A stretch of DNA of 26,336 nt. Source: JBDLSY01 sp041170585 (GTDB lineage Bacteria > Pseudomonadota > Gammaproteobacteria > Burkholderiales > Burkholderiaceae_C). Position numbers and translations under genes: made by a program. Location: the NCBI GenBank assembly GCA_041170585.1, contig JBEDNN010000058.1, positions 1 to 26,336 of the forward strand. The letters run 5' to 3'. The notes beneath the pieces are model-generated. The model was not told the DNA's origin, searched no databases, and worked only from the letters and a program-made list of their open reading frames with translations. Shown here in pieces: positions 22,800-26,336 of this stretch. How positions within the stretch are numbered: position 1 is the stretch's first letter; each line of letters begins with the position of its first letter.

Positions 22800-25013
22800 T
22801 TGGCTATTGATAAACTAAATATTGCCCAACGTGAAGCAGTCACTTACCTAGATGGTCCTTGTTTGGTGTTGGCAGGAGCAGGCAGTGGAAAAACCCGCGT
22901 AATCACTGCAAAGATAGCCCACATGATACGGGCAGCTCATATTAAGCCACAACATATTGCCGCTATTACCTTTACCAATAAAGCGGCTAAAGAAATGGCC
23001 CACCGTACAAAAAGCTTATTAACTTCTGTACAAGCGCCCAGTCGTGGATTAACCATTAGTACTTTTCATGCCTTGGGTATGAATTTTTTACGTAAAGAAC
23101 ACGCCTTAGTGGGCTTAAAAAACAATTTTACGATTATGGATAGCAGTGACAGTGCGAACTTATTACAAGATGCGTTAGGCGATTATGACCGTGCCAACAT
23201 TCGTGCTGCACACAGTCAAATTAGTTTATGGAAAAATGCTTTATTATCACCAGAGCAGGCTTTTAATCAAGCCACCGATGAAGACAGTTCAAATATTGCA
23301 CTCGCTTATGCAACGTATTCTAGGCAGTTAAGAGCTTATCAAGCTGTAGATTTTGATGATTTAATTGGATTGCCTGTTCAGATTTTAAAAGAAAATGAGT
23401 CTGTTTGTGAACGCTGGCAAAATAAGCTACGCTATATTTTAGTAGATGAAGTGCAAGATACCAACGCAACACAGTATGCTTTGCTTAAGTATTTAGTCGG
23501 TGTACGGGCGATGTTTACCGCTGTCGGTGATGATGACCAAGCTATTTATGGTTGGCGTGGTGCAACCATAGAAAATTTAAGTGAGTTAGAACGTGATTAT
23601 CCGCAACTTAAAATTATTAAGCTAGAGCAAAACTATCGTAGCACAAACACTATTTTAAAAGCAGCCAACGCTTTAATTGCGAATAACCCTAAATTACACG
23701 CCAAACAATTATGGAGTGAACACGGTATTGGCGACCCGATACATGTTTTATCCGCCCAAAATGAAGACGCTGAAGCTGAAATGGTAGTCACCAAGTTGTT
23801 AGCCCATAAATTTTATACTCAAAGCCGCTTTAGTGATTATGCTGTGCTGTATCGTAGCAATCATCAAGCCCGTATATTTGAGCAGAAAATTCGTGCGGAA
23901 AAAATACCTTATGTTTTATCAGGTGGACAAAGCTTTTTTGAGCGTGCGGAAATTAAAGACATACTTTCTTATTTACGTTTAATTGTTAATGATGACGATG
24001 ACCAAGCATTTATGCGGGCTGTCAATACACCACGTCGTGGTGTAGGGCCTGCTTTATTAGAAACTTTAGGTACTTATAGTGCTATGAGGCAATGTAGCTT
24101 AATGCAAGCAGCCTTTGAACACGGGTTTGCAGCACAAATCAGTGAAAGGCAACACCAGCCCATTAAAGACTTTGCTGAATTAATCCAAGAGTTTCAATGG
24201 CGTGGGGGTTTAAAAGGCAAGTCTAATAAACAGTCTTCAAACGTTTTAAGCACTAAACAATCAGTACAGAGTAAAGGTGAGCCTGCGGGCGTACTGTTAT
24301 ATGAATTAGTTAATCGTATTGGATATGAAACGTTTATTAATGAACATTTTGATGGTAAAGCAGCTCATAGTCGTTGGAAAAATGTATTAGATTTTTTAAA
24401 TTGGTTGTCTACAAAAGCAGAAAACGATGAAAAATCTTTGGCTGAAGTCGCGCAAGCAGTCACTTTATTGTCAATGATGGACACTGAAGAAGATGATCCC
24501 GATGCCGTTCGATTGTCTACCTTACACGCCGCAAAAGGATTGGAGTTTAGACATGTTTATTTAGTGGGCTGTGAAGAAGGTTTACTGCCACACCATGGCC
24601 ATAATAATGCTGATTTAACCGCTGATGCTACGACTGTGTTAAATGCTTTAGGTACATTAAATGCGTTAGATGAAATAAATGAAATAAATGAAATAAATGA
24701 AATAAATGAAGTAGATGAAAATAGTTTTATAGTTGAGATTGAAACAACACTCAACGTACAACGATTGGAAGAAGAGCGCCGTCTAATGTATGTGGGCGTT
24801 ACTCGTGCCCGCAATACGCTTACTGTGTCATACTGCCAACGGCGTAAAAAGGGACGCGACTGGGAACAACGTAAGCCTTCACGTTTTTTAAAAGAATTGG
24901 GCGTGATGGCTGACGATACTACTGTATCTGCACCTATTGTGATAGACACTCGCGCTCACATGGCAGCATTAATGGCACGTTTAAACAATACGATTAAAAA
25001 AAATGGCGTATAA
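22800..25013 (+). CDS. rep: ATP-dependent DNA helicase Rep (UvrD/Rep superfamily 1)
   Basis: Superfamily 1A 3'-5' helicase that supports replication forks through bound proteins. It aligns with E. coli Rep as I recall it: GPCLVLAGAGSGKTRVIT (Walker A, about 26-32), TFTNKAAKEM, DEVQDTN (motif II, 216-222; Val in place of the usual Tyr), GDDDQAIYGWRGA, KLEQNYRST, LSTLHAAKGLEF and MYVGVTRARNTL. The start is TTG at 22800: an in-frame TAA at 22791-22793 and absence of any nearby ATG leave no better choice. The 737 residues exceed E. coli Rep (673). The extra length comes from a Ser/Lys/Gln-rich insert at about 474-495 and a larger one at about 600-650 containing four Glu-Ile-Asn repeats. Both lie between conserved motifs, so activity is probably retained. 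Confidence 0.95.
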   Translation: MAIDKLNIAQREAVTYLDGPCLVLAGAGSGKTRVITAKIAHMIRAAHIKPQHIAAITFTNKAAKEMAHRTKSLLTSVQAPSRGLTISTFHALGMNFLRKEHALVGLKNNFTIMDSSDSANLLQDALGDYDRANIRAAHSQISLWKNALLSPEQAFNQATDEDSSNIALAYATYSRQLRAYQAVDFDDLIGLPVQILKENESVCERWQNKLRYILVDEVQDTNATQYALLKYLVGVRAMFTAVGDDDQAIYGWRGATIENLSELERDYPQLKIIKLEQNYRSTNTILKAANALIANNPKLHAKQLWSEHGIGDPIHVLSAQNEDAEAEMVVTKLLAHKFYTQSRFSDYAVLYRSNHQARIFEQKIRAEKIPYVLSGGQSFFERAEIKDILSYLRLIVNDDDDQAFMRAVNTPRRGVGPALLETLGTYSAMRQCSLMQAAFEHGFAAQISERQHQPIKDFAELIQEFQWRGGLKGKSNKQSSNVLSTKQSVQSKGEPAGVLLYELVNRIGYETFINEHFDGKAAHSRWKNVLDFLNWLSTKAENDEKSLAEVAQAVTLLSMMDTEEDDPDAVRLSTLHAAKGLEFRHVYLVGCEEGLLPHHGHNNADLTADATTVLNALGTLNALDEINEINEINEINEVDENSFIVEIETTLNVQRLEEERRLMYVGVTRARNTLTVSYCQRRKKGRDWEQRKPSRFLKELGVMADDTTVSAPIVIDTRAHMAALMARLNNTIKKNGV
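24672..24707 (+). repeat. In-frame 9-bp tandem array inside rep
   Basis: Four exact units of GAAATAAAT encode (Glu-Ile-Asn)4 at about residues 625-636; a degenerate unit follows (Glu-Val-Asp). It sits in an insertion between the GLLPH block and the ERRLMYVGVTRA motif. The unit is a multiple of three, so copy-number changes would keep the frame. Confidence 0.95.
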
Positions 25014-25121
25014 AATAATGACGATTACTACTTAAATATATTTTAGATATATTTTAAGGATATACATTTGCGCAATGCTTAACTTATTAATGTAGCAATT
25101 TATTAATGTGAAATATAAACT

Positions 25122-25940
25122 ATGAAATTAGATCTTAACTTTGCTGCTGATTACTTGTTAAGCAACGGTACAACGATTGCAGTTAAATGTATAGTAGCGA
25201 TTGCTGCTTGGATTATTGGCCGTTGGTTAATTAAACTGGTACGCCAAGTTTTGACCCGCTTATTAATTAATAATGAAAAGGTTGATACCACCATTTCAAA
25301 ATATATTGCTTCATTTTTATCAGGCGTATTAAGTATTGGTTTAGCTATAGCTATTTTAAGTTATTTGGGAGTACAAACTACTTCGCTGGCTGCTTTGTTG
25401 GCAGGTATAGGTTTAGCCATTGGAACCGCATGGGGCGGGTTATTGACTCATTTTTCAGCAGGCATATTTTTACAAATTTTGCGTCCTTTTAAAATTGGTG
25501 ATCATGTTGATATCGGCGGCGTAGAAGGCGATGTATTAGAACTAGGCTTGTTTGGAACAACGGTATTATCAGTAGACAATGTCACGACTATTGTCGGAAA
25601 CAGTAAAGTATTTTCTGAAATAATTAGAAACTATAGTAACCAGCCTTATCGGCGGGCTAATTGTGTTGTCTTAATTGACCACAGTGTACCTATCACAGAA
25701 GCGATTGAACAATTGAGAGTAGCACTCAAAACTATACCTAATGTATTAGAAATACCTGCCCCTCAAATTGGTGTTTTAGACATTACTAAAGAAGGTGTTA
25801 GCTTAGCAATACGGCCGTTTTGTCATACGGCTCACCACATGTATTTGCGTTTTGCTACGTATCAAATGGTACAAGAGGTGTTTAAAAAATCAGGCTACCT
25901 TGCACCTAATACACGTATAGAATACCGTGAAAAAGACTAA
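25122..25940 (+). CDS. mscS: Small-conductance mechanosensitive channel, MscS family
   Basis: Inner-membrane channel that opens under membrane tension and releases solutes during hypo-osmotic shock. At 272 residues it has the minimal E. coli MscS layout: three membrane helices (about 12-37, 58-82, 86-115), the pore-lining Gly/Ala-rich TM3 AGIGLAIGTAWGGLLTHFSAG, and the beta domain FKIGDHVDIGGVEGDVLELGLFGTTV. The NSKVFSEIIRNYSNQP segment and an alpha/beta C-terminal cage follow. The ATG at 25122 fits the usual N-terminus. It follows rep by 108 bp on the same strand. Confidence 0.94.
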   Translation: MKLDLNFAADYLLSNGTTIAVKCIVAIAAWIIGRWLIKLVRQVLTRLLINNEKVDTTISKYIASFLSGVLSIGLAIAILSYLGVQTTSLAALLAGIGLAIGTAWGGLLTHFSAGIFLQILRPFKIGDHVDIGGVEGDVLELGLFGTTVLSVDNVTTIVGNSKVFSEIIRNYSNQPYRRANCVVLIDHSVPITEAIEQLRVALKTIPNVLEIPAPQIGVLDITKEGVSLAIRPFCHTAHHMYLRFATYQMVQEVFKKSGYLAPNTRIEYREKD

Positions 25941-26180
25941 CTTTTAATTATTTAGCATTGCTATATTGGTATGGTAAGTATACAGTTAGTATGTAGAGGT
26001 ATTTATATTACAGGCAATTATAAATTGCTCAAATAAATCTACTGTAGTGATACCAAATCATCATAAATGTTAAATTAGTCACATTTTTTATATTTTTGAT
26101 TATAGATTTTATAAACAATCTGTACAATCAATGTACATATAGTTTTATATGTTTTTAACTTAATTGTTTAATTAATTTAA
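25941..26180. other. Non-coding A+T-rich tail after mscS
   Basis: No credible gene is present. A partial similarity to the element A end occurs at 25954-25975 (GCATTGCTA...TTGGTA). AATGTTAAATT at 26066-26076 matches the inner end of element B. A small perfect hairpin, GCAATT-ATA-AATTGC (26014-26028), lies here without a T-tract. The region may contain decayed repeat copies, but this is uncertain. Confidence 0.5.
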
Positions 26181-26336
26181 GGCATTGCTACTTTGGTAAT
26201 GTTCAAATAGCACTGATACAAGAAATTTAATAATTAAGAAGTAATTAGTAAAATCACTAAGACAATACACCAATATAAATATTGTAAAAGTTAAAATTTA
26301 ACATTACCGCTACTTTAATATGGTTAATTCGTATAT
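26181..26336. mobile_element. MITE-like element A (right copy, interrupted and truncated by window end)
   Basis: GGCATTGCTACTTT (26181-26194) matches the minus-strand reading of 95-108 exactly. After a 114-bp insertion the sequence resumes as GCTACTTTAATATGGTTAA (26309-26327), the exact reverse complement of 84-102. It continues with near-identical sequence (GTATAT) to the window edge. This copy is therefore inverted relative to the one at 1-108. Confidence 0.75.
26195..26308. mobile_element. MITE-like element B nested in element A, with 8-bp target duplication
   Basis: A 114-bp non-coding segment bounded by perfect 9-bp inverted repeats, GGTAATGTT (26195-26203) and AACATTACC (26300-26308). 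It is flanked by direct repeats of GCTACTTT (26187-26194 and 26309-26316). The uninterrupted site exists in this window: the minus strand of 84-108 reads GGCATT-GCTACTTT-AATATGG with a single GCTACTTT. An 8-bp duplication and ends of the form GGTRATG recall the IS1 family, but the parent element is not in view. Confidence 0.8.

Noticed and set aside
24557..24949. 130-codon minus-strand frame
   Set aside because: It lies wholly inside rep, antisense, and its Ser-Phe-Ile repeats mirror the 9-bp array.
25024..25096. Third, shorter copy of element A between rep and mscS
   Set aside because: Only short matches (ATTACTACTT and GTAGCAAT) in A+T-rich sequence; not enough to call without a search.
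25954..25975. Further copy of the element A/B junction
   Set aside because: GCATTGCTA and TTGGTA match, but no second end or flanking duplication is visible, so it may be chance or a decayed copy.
26014..26028. Terminator after mscS
   Set aside because: The 6-bp A+T-rich hairpin has no following T-tract.

Overview
The window is AT-rich bacterial chromosome around a replication origin. It probably comes from a betaproteobacterium. Pointers are the dnaA-dnaN-gyrB order with no recF between, the class I fructose-1,6-bisphosphatase and GyrB sequence style, and a basic-tailed small protein of a type I associate with Beta/Gammaproteobacteria. The lineage is inferred from sequence style only, and an AT-rich gammaproteobacterium is not excluded. 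There are no rRNA or tRNA genes and no recognisable defence, phage or CRISPR system. Nearly all coding content is housekeeping. The unusual content is in the repeats and in the broken gene order.

Layout, left to right. Positions 1-108 are a MITE-like element. A rightward set fbp-mnmE-grxD (164-3086) meets a leftward set rpmH-rnpA-yidD (4018-3088) with one base between the stops. dnaA (4341-5825) ends in a strong hairpin terminator. It is followed by oriC (about 5908-6301), which has three perfect DnaA boxes plus degenerate ones and an A+T-rich stretch. Then come dnaN, gyrB, a TauE/SafE-type permease, an EptA/MCR-type phosphoethanolamine transferase, mnmG, ribF and serB, all rightward. A leftward block follows: icd, a small basic protein gene, ppx and mltA. 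After it are an unlisted 47-residue membrane protein gene (rightward), apaG (leftward), a perfect parS centromere site (22657-22672), rep helicase and an MscS-type channel (both rightward). The right end (26181-26336) is a second, inverted copy of the left-end MITE. It is interrupted by a different 114-bp element flanked by an 8-bp target duplication.

Functionally the window joins replication start (dnaA, oriC, dnaN, gyrB, rep), chromosome segregation (parS), tRNA modification and processing (mnmE, mnmG, rnpA), ribosome and membrane assembly (rpmH, yidD), central metabolism (fbp, icd, serB, ribF), polyphosphate or (p)ppGpp turnover (ppx) and the cell envelope (eptA-like, mltA, mscS).

Several usual neighbours are missing: yidC between yidD and mnmE, and rsmG-parA-parB after mnmG. 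Almost every intergenic gap carries short tandem duplications with 7-19 bp units. One in-frame 9-bp array lies inside rep. Many genes lack a clear Shine-Dalgarno sequence, and GTG/TTG starts are used.
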